A stretch of 64,000 bases of DNA from Actinotalea lenta (GCF_030586465.1 NZ_JAUQYP010000001.1:2755946-2819945); one strand, 5' to 3'; positions 27,360 through 36,184 are shown, counted from the first letter of the stretch. A program made the numbers and translations. Notes: generated by a model from the sequence alone, not told the origin.

Positions 27360-28520
27360 CTACCGCCGAGGGCCGTCCAGGCCGACGAGCTTTCCGGCGA
27401 TCCCGCCCGCGGCGCGCAGCGCCGCGCCCGAGCCGAACCCGCTGGGCGCCGCGACCACGGGCGCGTCGCGGGCCTCACGCAGCGCGTCGAGCAGGACCTG
27501 GGACGCCGCCACCGTGGGCGCCCACAGGTACAGCGCCAGCGCGCCGGGCACGGCGTTGACCTCGTTGACCACCAGGTCGCCCGAGGCCTCGTCGTACAGG
27601 AAGTCCACCCGGGCCACGCCCGTGATCCCGGTGACCGCCGCGACCCGCCGCGCCAGACGCTCGGCCAGCTCGGAGACCTGGGCGGGGACCTGCGCGGGCA
27701 GCTCGCGTGGCGCGGCGGTCAGGCCCGCCTGCCCCGGGCCGCCGGCCAGGTACTTCTCGTCGTAGGAGTAGACCGCACCGTCCGGGGAACGCAGCGGCTT
27801 CTCCAGGTCGGAGACCTCGAGCTGGGCAGCGCCCGTGCGGAACGAGATGTTGAGGTCCACCAGGTCCCCGCGGAACGGCTCCACGACCGCGCCGGCGCGC
27901 AGGTGCGCCGAGGTTCGGCCCACGACCCGCGCGGCCGCCACGTCGTCGACGATCTCGATGCCGATCGAGGACCCGCCGAACCGCGGCTTGACGATGTACG
28001 GCCCGTCGAACGGCGGGTCGATGTCGGGCTCCAGCGCGACGCGCGGCAGCGTCGGGATACCCGCGGCGGCCAGCACGCCGCCGAACGCGAGCTTGTCCAT
28101 GCCCAGGGCGGAGGCGTAGACGCTGCCACCGGTCGTCGGGATGCCGAGGAGCGCCATCAGCCCTGCGTAGCCGCCCCCCTCACCGAGGCCGCCGTGCAGG
28201 CAGGACAGCGCGGCGGAGATCTCGAGGCGCTCGCTGCGCAGCCGGCCCTTGACGAACAGCCCACCGTCGGCGCCCACGCGCACGTCGACGGGACGGGCGC
28301 CGGACGGGGCACCCTCGAGATAGTCCTTCGCCTCGGTGCCCGCGGGGACCAGGAACCAGGCACCGGTCGGCGACCAGTACAGCGGTACCACCTGCTGACC
28401 GGCGCCCGTGAGAACTCGCTCGGCCTGCAGGCCGGTGAGGATCGAGATCTCGTGCTCGGGAGACGGTCCACCGAAGACGACGGCCCAGCGGGCGTCGGAC
28501 GTGCTCGGGCTCTCGGGCAT
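27360..28520 (-). CDS. Diverged DdlA-like ATP-grasp ligase
   Basis: 386 aa, DdlA/VanA-type layout: FGGPSPEHEISILTG, LHGGLGEGGG, MDKLAFGG, VKPRFGGSSIGIE, YSYDEKY and GVARVDF. The Mg ligands in NEVN (319-322) are intact. The loop that binds the second D-Ala is rebuilt: PGALALYLW replaces PGFTxxSMY, so Tyr331 stands where Ser is invariant. GEDGSLQG is GEGGGYAG. Position next to DUF3515 on this strand matches the usual ddl locus, but the residues argue for a different second substrate. It is 32 bases after the MurF-like gene and likely co-transcribed with it. Confidence 0.75.
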   Translation of the reverse strand: MPESPSTSDARWAVVFGGPSPEHEISILTGLQAERVLTGAGQQVVPLYWSPTGAWFLVPAGTEAKDYLEGAPSGARPVDVRVGADGGLFVKGRLRSERLEISAALSCLHGGLGEGGGYAGLMALLGIPTTGGSVYASALGMDKLAFGGVLAAAGIPTLPRVALEPDIDPPFDGPYIVKPRFGGSSIGIEIVDDVAAARVVGRTSAHLRAGAVVEPFRGDLVDLNISFRTGAAQLEVSDLEKPLRSPDGAVYSYDEKYLAGGPGQAGLTAAPRELPAQVPAQVSELAERLARRVAAVTGITGVARVDFLYDEASGDLVVNEVNAVPGALALYLWAPTVAASQVLLDALREARDAPVVAAPSGFGSGAALRAAGGIAGKLVGLDGPRR

Positions 28521-28552
28521 CGGGTGGCTACCTCGCGGGTCGGGGGCCCGGC

Positions 28553-30088
28553 TCACGGATAGTGGTCGGGCAGGTCGTTCTCGTACAGTATGACGCCCTC
28601 CGGGCCCGCGACCCGTGTCGCGACATCGATCGCCTGGTCGCGTCGGTCGACCGTGTCGTGGCTCCCACCGGCCTGCTCGACGCCCGCCACCAGTGCCGTC
28701 CGGTTGGTCCGGCCGACCACCACGACGTGCGCCCCGAGCTCGGCCGCCTGGCGTCCGAGCGTCGTGTTCCGCACCGCCTGTACCGAGCCCAGCTCGACCA
28801 TGCCCGGGGTGACCAGCACGAGCCGGCTGCCCTCGCCGACCAGCGCCGCCGCCTCCTCGAGCGCCGCGCGGGCGCCGACGGGGTTGGCGTTGTAGGTGTC
28901 GTCCACCACCACGAGGCCGGCGGCGGTGCGCTGCACCTCCGCCCGGTGCGCGGCGCGGGGCAGCCCGGTCAGGCGCCCGCGCAGTCCCGCCGGGTCGACG
29001 TCCAGCACGACGGCGATGCCCAGCGCGACCGCGAGGTTGACACCGTGCGCCACGCCGTCGCCCAGGTCCAGCGTGACCCGCCCGTCCGGTCCTGGCAGCG
29101 TCGCCGTGCCGGCGGCCAGGTCCACCACGACGTCCGCCTCGAGCCCCGTGACGCTGCACGTCACCACGCGCTTGCCCTCGGCCCGGCAGCGCTCGGCGAG
29201 CGCCGCGAGCCCCGGCTCGTCCACGGGGAGCACCACGGACCGGGCACGCTCGGTGATCTCCGACTTGGCCTGCAGGATCACCTCGCGCGAGCCCATCCGC
29301 TCCAGGTGTGCCTCGCCGATCGTGGTGATCGCCGCGACGTCGGGTGGGAACAGCCCGCACAGCTCGCGGATCTCACCGGGGCCGTAGGTGCCCATCTCCG
29401 CGACGAAGACCTCGGTGCCGTCCACCAGGCCGTCGTTGACCGCGCGGGACAGCCCGAGGCGGTTGTTGAAGCTCGCGGGCGAGGCGACCACGGCCCGGCT
29501 GGTGGCCAGCAGGTGCGCGACGTAGCCCTTGGTCGACGTCTTGCCGTAGGAGCCGGTGATCGCGACAACCGCCGGCCGCACGCGGGCCAGCCGCTGCTGC
29601 GCCCGGGAGACGAACGACGCGGACATCCGCTTCTCCACCATCCCGGCCAGCCACGCGGCGAGGTCGACGGTCAGCGGGACCGTGACGGCGACCAGGGCGG
29701 CGCCTGCCGGACGCACGAGCCACGCGAGCAGCCCGCCGAGGACCACCACGACGAGGAACCAGCCGATCGCCAGCCGGCGCATCCGCCCCGTCCAGGCCAG
29801 CCGGGAGGTCCGCCCGCGCACCGACAGGCGCAGCGGCACGAGCGCACCCAGCACGGCCCCGGCCAGGCCGGCCGCCCAGGCGCCGCCGAGTGGCGCGAGC
29901 GCGACCAGGGCCAGCAGCGCGGCGAGCCCCGCCCCGGCGGCGTCCACGCCTGAACGGGTGAACCAGATCTGGGCGATCCGCGTGGCGCGGCCCGGGAGGT
30001 AGTGCTCGCGCTGGCTCACTCGCAGCCAGCGCAGGCCGCCGAGCGCCGTCAGGGCGGCGACCAGCACCAGTCCCACGACGTCGATCAT
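28553..30088 (-). CDS. Membrane-anchored MurF-like Mur ligase
   Basis: 511 aa. Residues 1-150 contain about five hydrophobic helices, absent from ordinary soluble MurF. The Mur-ligase core follows: P-loop ITGSYGKTSTK (177-187), NNRLGLSRAVN, MGTYGPGEI (232-240), AHLERMGSREVI and DDTYNANP (396-403). These match MurF most closely. The C-terminus ends YENDLPDHYP instead of the MurF KGSR region. Its ATG overlaps the hydrolase stop, and a Ddl-like gene follows at 32 bases. A membrane-side amide-bond-forming role using the Ddl-like product is inferred; the acceptor is unknown. Confidence 0.8.
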   Translation of the reverse strand: MIDVVGLVLVAALTALGGLRWLRVSQREHYLPGRATRIAQIWFTRSGVDAAGAGLAALLALVALAPLGGAWAAGLAGAVLGALVPLRLSVRGRTSRLAWTGRMRRLAIGWFLVVVVLGGLLAWLVRPAGAALVAVTVPLTVDLAAWLAGMVEKRMSASFVSRAQQRLARVRPAVVAITGSYGKTSTKGYVAHLLATSRAVVASPASFNNRLGLSRAVNDGLVDGTEVFVAEMGTYGPGEIRELCGLFPPDVAAITTIGEAHLERMGSREVILQAKSEITERARSVVLPVDEPGLAALAERCRAEGKRVVTCSVTGLEADVVVDLAAGTATLPGPDGRVTLDLGDGVAHGVNLAVALGIAVVLDVDPAGLRGRLTGLPRAAHRAEVQRTAAGLVVVDDTYNANPVGARAALEEAAALVGEGSRLVLVTPGMVELGSVQAVRNTTLGRQAAELGAHVVVVGRTNRTALVAGVEQAGGSHDTVDRRDQAIDVATRVAGPEGVILYENDLPDHYP

Positions 30089-30816
30089 CGGTCACGCTCC
30101 AGGTGCTCGCTCAGGGCCGCTGCGACGCGGTCCTCCAGGTCCCCGGTCAGCAGGTGCCCGCCGCCGGCCACCACCTCGAGCCGTGCGCCGGGGACCAGGT
30201 CGGCCGCCAGCCGCGCTCCGGCGAGCGGCGCCGAGTCGTCGAGCTCCCCCCAGACCATGGTGACCGGCACGGCGATCCGCGCGAGGTCCTCGCGGTAGTC
30301 CTCGTTGACCACGCGCACGAAGACGTCGCGCATCACGCCCTGGGCGGCCCGGTAGTCCTCCGAGCCGGCGTTCCTGCGCGCCCGCTCCAGGACCGCCGTG
30401 GGCAGGAGGTGCGCGGCGTGCAGCCGCTTCGCCACGCGGACCCGCAGCGCGGGGGCCGGCGGAGGCGTCGCACGGACGAGCGGCGCCCCGGTGAGCACCA
30501 GGGACCGGACCAGCCGGGGATGCCGCACCGCCAGCCGGACGGCGACCCGGCCGCCGAACGAGTGCCCGACGACGACGTACGGTCCCGTCCCGCTCAGCGC
30601 GCCCGCGAGGTGGTCGGCGTACTCCTCGCTCCCCCACGCCTCAGGGGGTGGCGGCGTGGTCCCGAACCCGGGCAGGTGGACCGCGAGACCGTCGTGGCCC
30701 TCCAGCACCCGGGCGAAGTCGGCGCCGGTGCGCATCCACCCGTGCAGCGCGAGGACGTCCGAGTCCTGCCGACCGGTCCGGTCGGCCAGGAGGTCCCCCG
30801 CAACGACCGTCAGCAC
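30085..30816 (-). CDS. Alpha/beta hydrolase of the MurF-like/Ddl-like cluster
   Basis: 243 aa. VLALHGW gives the oxyanion region, VGHSFGGRVA the nucleophile Ser, WGELDDSAP the Asp and AGGGHLLTGD the His, so the triad is complete. It overlaps the MurF-like gene by 4 bases (ATGA), so the two are coupled. No signal peptide. I chose GTG 30814-30816 because TAGCCT (30825-30830) lies 8 bases upstream; a TTG at 30825 would start inside that hexamer. It may be an esterase, amidase or peptidase acting on the product of the two ligases; substrate unknown. Confidence 0.8.
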   Translation of the reverse strand: MLTVVAGDLLADRTGRQDSDVLALHGWMRTGADFARVLEGHDGLAVHLPGFGTTPPPPEAWGSEEYADHLAGALSGTGPYVVVGHSFGGRVAVRLAVRHPRLVRSLVLTGAPLVRATPPPAPALRVRVAKRLHAAHLLPTAVLERARRNAGSEDYRAAQGVMRDVFVRVVNEDYREDLARIAVPVTMVWGELDDSAPLAGARLAADLVPGARLEVVAGGGHLLTGDLEDRVAAALSEHLERDR

Positions 30817-30824
30817 GGCGAGCA

Positions 30825-30852
30825 AGGCTAGCAGCGCGGCCGAGCCTAGGCT
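30825..30852. promoter_or_regulatory. Symmetric divergent leaderless promoters, hydrolase / PLP lyase
   Basis: TAGCCT on the minus strand (30825-30830) and TAGGCT on the plus strand (30847-30852) each lie exactly 8 bases from a GTG start. The start codons are 44 bases apart. CCTAGG in between is palindromic. Confidence 0.55.
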
Positions 30853-30860
30853 TGGCCGGC

Positions 30861-32021
30861 GTGAGCCACTCCACAGGTCTGTCCCGCGCCACGATCGCCG
30901 TCACCGCCGGCCGGCCCGAACGACGCCGCGGCGCACCGCTGACCGCACCGCCGGTGCTGTCCTCGACCTACGTCTCCAGCGGACCTCCACGACCCGATGA
31001 GCCGCTGTACGGCCGGAACGCGAACCCCACCTGGGACGAGCTGGAGGCGGCGCTCGCCGCCCTCGAGGCAGCCGCGACCCCAGCCGTGGTGACGTCCTCG
31101 GGGATGGCGGCGATCGACGCCGCGCTCTCGGTGGTCCCGGCGGGCGGCCGGGTCGTGGTGCCGCAGCACGCCTACCAGCTGACCGGGGCGCTGCTGGAGG
31201 ACCTCGGCCGCCGCTGCGGCCTGCACGTCCAGCGCGTCGACGTCGCGGACACCGACGCCGTGCTGGCAGCGGTCCGCGGCGACGGGGACGCTGCGGACCT
31301 GCTGTGGGTGGAGTCGCCGACCAATCCGATGCTCGAGGTCGCCGACCTCCCTGCGCTCGTCGCCGGGGCGCATGCCGTGGGAACAGCCGTCGCGGTCGAC
31401 AACACGTTCGCGACCCCCATGGTGCAGCGGCCGCTCGAGCACGGTGCGGACCTCGTGGTGCACTCGGTGACGAAGTACCTGGCGGGGCACTCCGACGTCG
31501 TGCTGGGTGCGGTCCTGACGGACCAGGCGGACCTGCGCGACCGGGTGGTCGCGCACCGCACGCTGCACGGCGCGATCGCCGGGCCGTGGGAGGCATGGCT
31601 GGCGTTGCGGGGGCTGCGGACGCTCGCGCTGCGCGTGGAGCACTCGCAGGCGTCGGCGGCCGTGCTGGCCGAGCGGCTCGCCGAGCACCCCGCCGTGCTC
31701 GAGGTGCGCCACCCGAGCCTGCCGGGAGACCCGGGTCACGAGCGGGCCACCCGGCTGATGGCGGGGTACGGCTCCGTGATCGGGCTCCGGCCGCGTGGCG
31801 GGATCGCCGCGGCGGACGCGCTGGTCGATGCCGTGCGCCTGTGGGTGCCCGCGACGAGCCTGGGGGGTGTCGAGTCCCTCCTCGAGCGCCGGCGTCGGTT
31901 CGCCACCGAGAGCCCCACCGTCCCCCAGGACCTCGTTCGCCTGAGCGTCGGCATCGAGGACGTCGAGGACCTGTGGGCGGATCTCGAGCAGGCGTTGGAG
32001 ACGCCGCCTGAGGAGGGCTGA
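30861..32021 (+). CDS. PLP-dependent Cys/Met-metabolism lyase (cystathionine gamma-lyase/synthase type)
   Basis: 386 aa. The PLP Lys205 lies in VVHSVTKYLAGHSDVVLGA, and SSGMAAIDA, WVESPTNPML and VDNTFATP are family motifs. Members cleave or form cystathionine, or release sulfide or methanethiol; the exact reaction cannot be read here. It is divergent from the hydrolase-MurF-like-Ddl set and starts at a GTG 8 bases after TAGGCT. Confidence 0.88.
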   Translation: MSHSTGLSRATIAVTAGRPERRRGAPLTAPPVLSSTYVSSGPPRPDEPLYGRNANPTWDELEAALAALEAAATPAVVTSSGMAAIDAALSVVPAGGRVVVPQHAYQLTGALLEDLGRRCGLHVQRVDVADTDAVLAAVRGDGDAADLLWVESPTNPMLEVADLPALVAGAHAVGTAVAVDNTFATPMVQRPLEHGADLVVHSVTKYLAGHSDVVLGAVLTDQADLRDRVVAHRTLHGAIAGPWEAWLALRGLRTLALRVEHSQASAAVLAERLAEHPAVLEVRHPSLPGDPGHERATRLMAGYGSVIGLRPRGGIAAADALVDAVRLWVPATSLGGVESLLERRRRFATESPTVPQDLVRLSVGIEDVEDLWADLEQALETPPEEG

Positions 32022-32112
32022 CCCGGACCGGCTGAGCGCCGCGTCGCACCCGCGAGCCGCCCCCTGACCACGGCGTCCGCGCGTAGCATCGACGGGTCGA
32101 GGAAGGACTGAG

Positions 32113-32868
32113 ATGTCGAGCGTGCGCCGCGCTGCGGCCGTGGCGGTGGCCCTGATGCTGCCCCTGAGCACGGCTGCCTGCACGCTGGACCCGTACGGCA
32201 CCTCGAGCAGCGGCCCCACGGCCACGACTCGGGTGCCGGCACCTCCCTCCTCGCCCACCCCGTCCGTAACCCCGTCGACGGTCTCGGAGACGATGTCGCC
32301 CGCACCGGACGAGAGCCGCACCCCGGACGACGCGGCCGGGGACACGCTGCCTTTCCCGGCCGACACCGCGCGGGCGACCGGCCAGGGCACCGGCGAGGAG
32401 GTCGGCACGCTCGTGGACCTGCGGGTGGGCGCCCACGACGCGTTCGACCGTGTGGTCCTCCAGCTCGACGGCCCCGACATCCCCGGCTGGGACGTCAGCT
32501 ACGTGGACACCCCCGTGGGAGACCCGAGCGGCGCGCAGGTGGACGTCGCCGGGGACGCCGTCCTCCAGGTGCTGCTGCACCCCGTCGCCTACCCCGAGGA
32601 CGGCAGCGCCCCGTACGACGGGCCGCAGTCGATCCGCAGCCCTGGCACGCACGCGGTGGACGAGGTGGTGATGTCCTCGATCTTCGAGGGGCAGCTCCAG
32701 GTCTTCATCGGGGTGCAGGCCGGGCGTCGGCCGTTCCGGGTGTACGGCATGAGCGACCCGTCACGCGTGGTCATCGAGGTGGCCGCCGCGTCGCCCCCCG
32801 CATCGCCGACGCCCGCCGCATCGCCCACGCCCCCCGAGGCGTCGAGCAGCCCCGTCCCCGCCGGCTGA
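32113..32868 (+). CDS. AMIN-like-domain lipoprotein
   Basis: 251 aa. Signal peptide with lipobox TAAC (Cys23), then a Ser/Thr/Pro-rich linker to about residue 80. A globular part follows (VGTLVDLRVGAHDAFDRVV... and FRVYGMSDPSRVVIEV), typical of actinobacterial AMIN-like lipoproteins that may bind cell-wall polymers. The C-terminus is a low-complexity PTPAASPTPPEASSSP tail. AGGAAGG precedes the ATG and TAGCAT lies 23 bases upstream. Confidence 0.8.
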   Translation: MSSVRRAAAVAVALMLPLSTAACTLDPYGTSSSGPTATTRVPAPPSSPTPSVTPSTVSETMSPAPDESRTPDDAAGDTLPFPADTARATGQGTGEEVGTLVDLRVGAHDAFDRVVLQLDGPDIPGWDVSYVDTPVGDPSGAQVDVAGDAVLQVLLHPVAYPEDGSAPYDGPQSIRSPGTHAVDEVVMSSIFEGQLQVFIGVQAGRRPFRVYGMSDPSRVVIEVAAASPPASPTPAASPTPPEASSSPVPAG

Positions 32869-32889
32869 GCGGGATCGGGCCCGTCGTGC

Positions 32890-33885
32890 TCAGACCCCGT
32901 CGGCCTTGTGCGGACGGGCCAGCAGGAGCTCACCCATGAGGTCAACGGGCTGCCCCTCGTGCAGCACGGCGGACACCGCCGAGCTGATCGGCATGTCGAC
33001 ACCGATCCGCTGGGCGAGCTCGACGACGGAGCGCGCCGTCTTGACACCCTCGGCAGTGCCAGGGGTGGCGGCGAGCGCGTGCTCGAGGTCCATGCCCTCA
33101 CCGATCCGCCGCCCGAGCTGGTGGTTGCGGGACAGCGGCGAGTCGCACGTGGCGAACAGGTCACCCATCCCGGCCAGGCCCGCGAAGGTCTCCACGTCCG
33201 CGCCCAGCGCTAGCCCCAGTCGCGCGATCTCCGCGAGGCCGCGGGTGATGAGCGTCGCGGTGGTGTTGTCCCCGTAGCCACGGCCCTGGGCGATGCCGAT
33301 GCCGATGGCGACGACGTTCTTGACCGCGCCGCACAGCTCCACCCCGATGACGTCGGTGTTGGTGTAGGGCCGGAACCAGCCCGTGGCGCACACGGCGGTC
33401 AACCGCCGGGCGAGCTCCTCGTCCTGGGCGGCGATCACCGTGGCGGTGGGCTGGTGCTGGGCGATCTCCCGCGCGAGGTTGGGCCCGGACAGCACCGCGA
33501 CGCGGGACGCCGGCACCCCGAGCGCCTCGACGATCACCTGGGACATCCGTAGCCCGGTGGACAGCTCGATGCCCTTCATGAGGGAGAGCACGACCGCGCC
33601 GGGCTCCAGGAGGCCGGCCAGCGGCGTGAGGATCTCGCGCGCGGACTGCGCGGGCACGGCGACGGCCACCAGCTCCGCTCCCCGCATGGCCAGGGCCGGG
33701 TCGGTGGTGGCCCGGACCGTGTCCGGCACGACGAGCTCCGCGACCGCCGGACTCCTGTGCTGGTCGGCGATCCGGGCGACCACGGCGGGGTCTCTGCCCC
33801 AGACCATGACGTCGTTGCCCGCGTCGGCGAGCACGGAGGCGAACGTCGAGCCCCAGGCGCCCGCCCCGAGGACGGCGACCCTCAC
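32890..33885 (-). CDS. gpsA: Glycerol-3-phosphate dehydrogenase [NAD(P)+]
   Basis: 331 aa; makes sn-glycerol-3-phosphate for phospholipids. VAVLGAGAWGSTFASVLADAG is the NAD(P)-binding motif, LSGPNLAREI and GAVKNVVAIGIGIA contain the catalytic Lys region. The GTG at 33883-33885 overlaps the plsC stop, so the two early phospholipid genes are coupled. Confidence 0.95.
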   Translation of the reverse strand: MRVAVLGAGAWGSTFASVLADAGNDVMVWGRDPAVVARIADQHRSPAVAELVVPDTVRATTDPALAMRGAELVAVAVPAQSAREILTPLAGLLEPGAVVLSLMKGIELSTGLRMSQVIVEALGVPASRVAVLSGPNLAREIAQHQPTATVIAAQDEELARRLTAVCATGWFRPYTNTDVIGVELCGAVKNVVAIGIGIAQGRGYGDNTTATLITRGLAEIARLGLALGADVETFAGLAGMGDLFATCDSPLSRNHQLGRRIGEGMDLEHALAATPGTAEGVKTARSVVELAQRIGVDMPISSAVSAVLHEGQPVDLMGELLLARPHKADGV

Positions 33886-34607
33886 GACCGCGGCTCCGGC
33901 ATGCCCTTGCGCCACACGAAGCGTTCAGCCGGCGCCTGCTGCCCCCGGATGTCCTCGAGCTGTCGGGTGATGGCCGACATGATCCGTTCGGTCGCCTCGC
34001 GCAGCACACCCTGCTCGGAAGCGCGGTCGTACAGGTCGGTCAGGTCGACCGGCGGGCCGGCGACGACGCAGATCGTCTTGCGCGGGATCGGCTTGAGCAG
34101 CTTCTTGTAGCGGCCCAGCAGGCGGTGCGCGCCCCACTGCGCGATGGGGATCACGGGTGCCCGGGACGCCAGCGCCAGGCGGGCGACCCCGGTCTTGCCC
34201 TGCATCGGCCACAGGTCGGGCTCGCGCGTGAGGGTGCCCTCGGGGAACACCACCACGCACTCCCCGTCGGCGATCGCCCGACGCGCGGCCTCGAGCGACT
34301 GGGCTGCGGTGCTGGTGCCGCGAGAGACGGGGATCTGCCCGGTGGCCGTCAGCAGGCGGCCGAGGAGCGGGATCTTCCACAGCGAGTCCTTGGCCAGGAT
34401 TCGCGGCGCCACGCCGTTGTCCCACAGGTAGTGGGCGAAGGTCAGCGGGTCGATGTTGGTCGCGTGGTTGCCCGCGGCGATGAAGCCGCCCGGCTGGCGC
34501 AGATGCTCCGCGCCGTGCCAGTCCGGGCGTGTCATGGACAGCAGCGTCGGACGGATCACGCGCGCAAGGTTGCGGTACGTCCGCGAGGATCGCTCAGGAG
34601 CCGGCAC
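33882..34607 (-). CDS. plsC: 1-acyl-sn-glycerol-3-phosphate acyltransferase
   Basis: 241 aa. NHATNID is the HX4D catalytic motif and VVFPEGTLTREPDLWPM the EGT substrate motif. It acylates lysophosphatidate. The GTG start is 7 bases after TACCAT (34615-34620), consistent with a leaderless transcript heading plsC-gpsA. Confidence 0.93.
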   Translation of the reverse strand: MPAPERSSRTYRNLARVIRPTLLSMTRPDWHGAEHLRQPGGFIAAGNHATNIDPLTFAHYLWDNGVAPRILAKDSLWKIPLLGRLLTATGQIPVSRGTSTAAQSLEAARRAIADGECVVVFPEGTLTREPDLWPMQGKTGVARLALASRAPVIPIAQWGAHRLLGRYKKLLKPIPRKTICVVAGPPVDLTDLYDRASEQGVLREATERIMSAITRQLEDIRGQQAPAERFVWRKGMPEPRS

Positions 34608-34614
34608 GGCGCCG

Positions 34615-34620
34615 ATGGTA
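34615..34620 (-). promoter_or_regulatory. -10-like TACCAT for plsC-gpsA
   Basis: TACCAT 7 bases before GTG 34607. Confidence 0.45.
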
Positions 34621-34689
34621 CCCGCCGGGTCGCGACGGCTGGTTGTTGCACGGCCGGGCCGGGACGGAGCGGACCCGGGCACCGGGGCG

Positions 34690-36006
34690 TCAGGACAGCG
34701 AGAACTCCGCCCCCAGCGCGTCGAGCTTGTCCAGGAAGTGCTCGTAGCCGCGGTCGATGATCCCGATGCCCGCGACGTTCGAGGTTCCCTTCGCGGTGAG
34801 CGCCGCGATGAGGTGGGAGAAGCCGCCGCGCAGGTCCGGCACCTCGATGTCCGCCGCCTCGAGCGGCGTCGGGCCACTGACCACGGCCGAGTGGTAGAAG
34901 TTGCGCTGCCCGAACCGGCAGGGGTGCCCACCGAGGCACTCCCGGTAGACCTGGATGGTCGCTCCCATGCCGCGCAGCGCGTCGACGAACCCGAAGCGGT
35001 TCTCGTAGACCGTCTCGTGCACGATCGACAGTCCGGTGGCCTGGGTCAGCGCCACCACGAGCGGCTGCTGCCAGTCCGTCATGAAACCGGGGTGCACGTC
35101 GGTCTCGAGCACGATCGAGCGCAGCTCGCCGCCGGGGTGCCAGAACCGGATGCCGTCGTCGTGCACGTCGAACTCGCCACCGACCTTGCGGAACACGTTG
35201 AGGAACGTGGTCATCTCGGGCTGCTTGGCGCCCTTGACGGTGATGTCCCCGCCCGTGGCCAGCGCGGCCGCCGCCCAGGACGCCGCCTCGATCCGGTCCG
35301 GGAGGGCGGTGTGCTGGAAGCCGCGCAGCCGGGGGACGCCCTCGATCCGGATGACCCGGTCGGTGTCCACGGAGATGATGGCGCCCATCTTCTGCAGGAC
35401 GTTGATGAGGTCCATGATCTCGGGCTCGATGGCCGCGTTGCTCAGCTCCGTGAGCCCCCTCGCGCGCACGGCGGTGAGCAGCAGCTGCTCGGTCGCGCCG
35501 ACGCTCGGGTAAGGCAGGTGGATCTTGGTGCCGACCAGGCCGTTCGGGGCCCGCAGCGCGATGCCCTGCTCGAGCTTGTCCACCTCCGCACCGAACTGGC
35601 GCAGGATGTCCAGGTGGTAGTTGATCGGGCGGTCGCCGATCCGGCAGCCACCGAGGTCCGGGATGAACGCCTCACCGAGGCGGTGCAGGAGCGGACCGCA
35701 GAACAGGATCGGGATCCGGCTGGACCCGGCGTGCGCGTCGATGTCGGCCACGTGCGCCTGCTCGACGTTGCGTGGGTCCAGGCTGAGGGTGCCGGCGACG
35801 TCGTCCGCGTCGACGCGGACCCCGTGCAGCTCCAGCAGGCCGCGCACCACCGCGACGTCCCGGATCTGGGGCACGTTGCGCAGCACGCTCGGGGTGTCCC
35901 CCAGGAGTGAGGCGACCATCGCCTTGGAGACGAAGTTCTTCGCCCCCCGCACGGTGATCTCACCGTGCAGCGGGAGACCGCCGTTGACGTGAAGGACATC
36001 GTGCAT
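34690..36006 (-). CDS. murA: UDP-N-acetylglucosamine 1-carboxyvinyltransferase
   Basis: 438 aa; first committed step of peptidoglycan synthesis. VRGAKNFVSKAMVAS and PDLGGCRIGDRP hold the conserved Lys-Asn and the catalytic Cys, the residue targeted by fosfomycin (some actinobacteria have Asp here). GGDITVKGAK and EVPDLRGGFSHLIAAL are also typical. I start at ATG 36004-36006 (MHDVLHVNGG); another in-frame ATG lies three codons earlier. Neither has a Shine-Dalgarno. Confidence 0.95.
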   Translation of the reverse strand: MHDVLHVNGGLPLHGEITVRGAKNFVSKAMVASLLGDTPSVLRNVPQIRDVAVVRGLLELHGVRVDADDVAGTLSLDPRNVEQAHVADIDAHAGSSRIPILFCGPLLHRLGEAFIPDLGGCRIGDRPINYHLDILRQFGAEVDKLEQGIALRAPNGLVGTKIHLPYPSVGATEQLLLTAVRARGLTELSNAAIEPEIMDLINVLQKMGAIISVDTDRVIRIEGVPRLRGFQHTALPDRIEAASWAAAALATGGDITVKGAKQPEMTTFLNVFRKVGGEFDVHDDGIRFWHPGGELRSIVLETDVHPGFMTDWQQPLVVALTQATGLSIVHETVYENRFGFVDALRGMGATIQVYRECLGGHPCRFGQRNFYHSAVVSGPTPLEAADIEVPDLRGGFSHLIAALTAKGTSNVAGIGIIDRGYEHFLDKLDALGAEFSLS

Positions 36007-36184
36007 GGCGTACATCGTCGCGCACGGACGGGTGAATCTCACCTTTCCAGCGCAGTTGCGGCGGTGGAGGTCCTGTGCACGGTTGGCGCTGAGAGCGGAC
36101 GGCGCCGGTGTCGGGTCGCTGTCGGTGGCCGGTCCTACCGTGCCGATCGGCGCGTGGGACGCGCGCGCCGGGAGGGGTGGTGTG

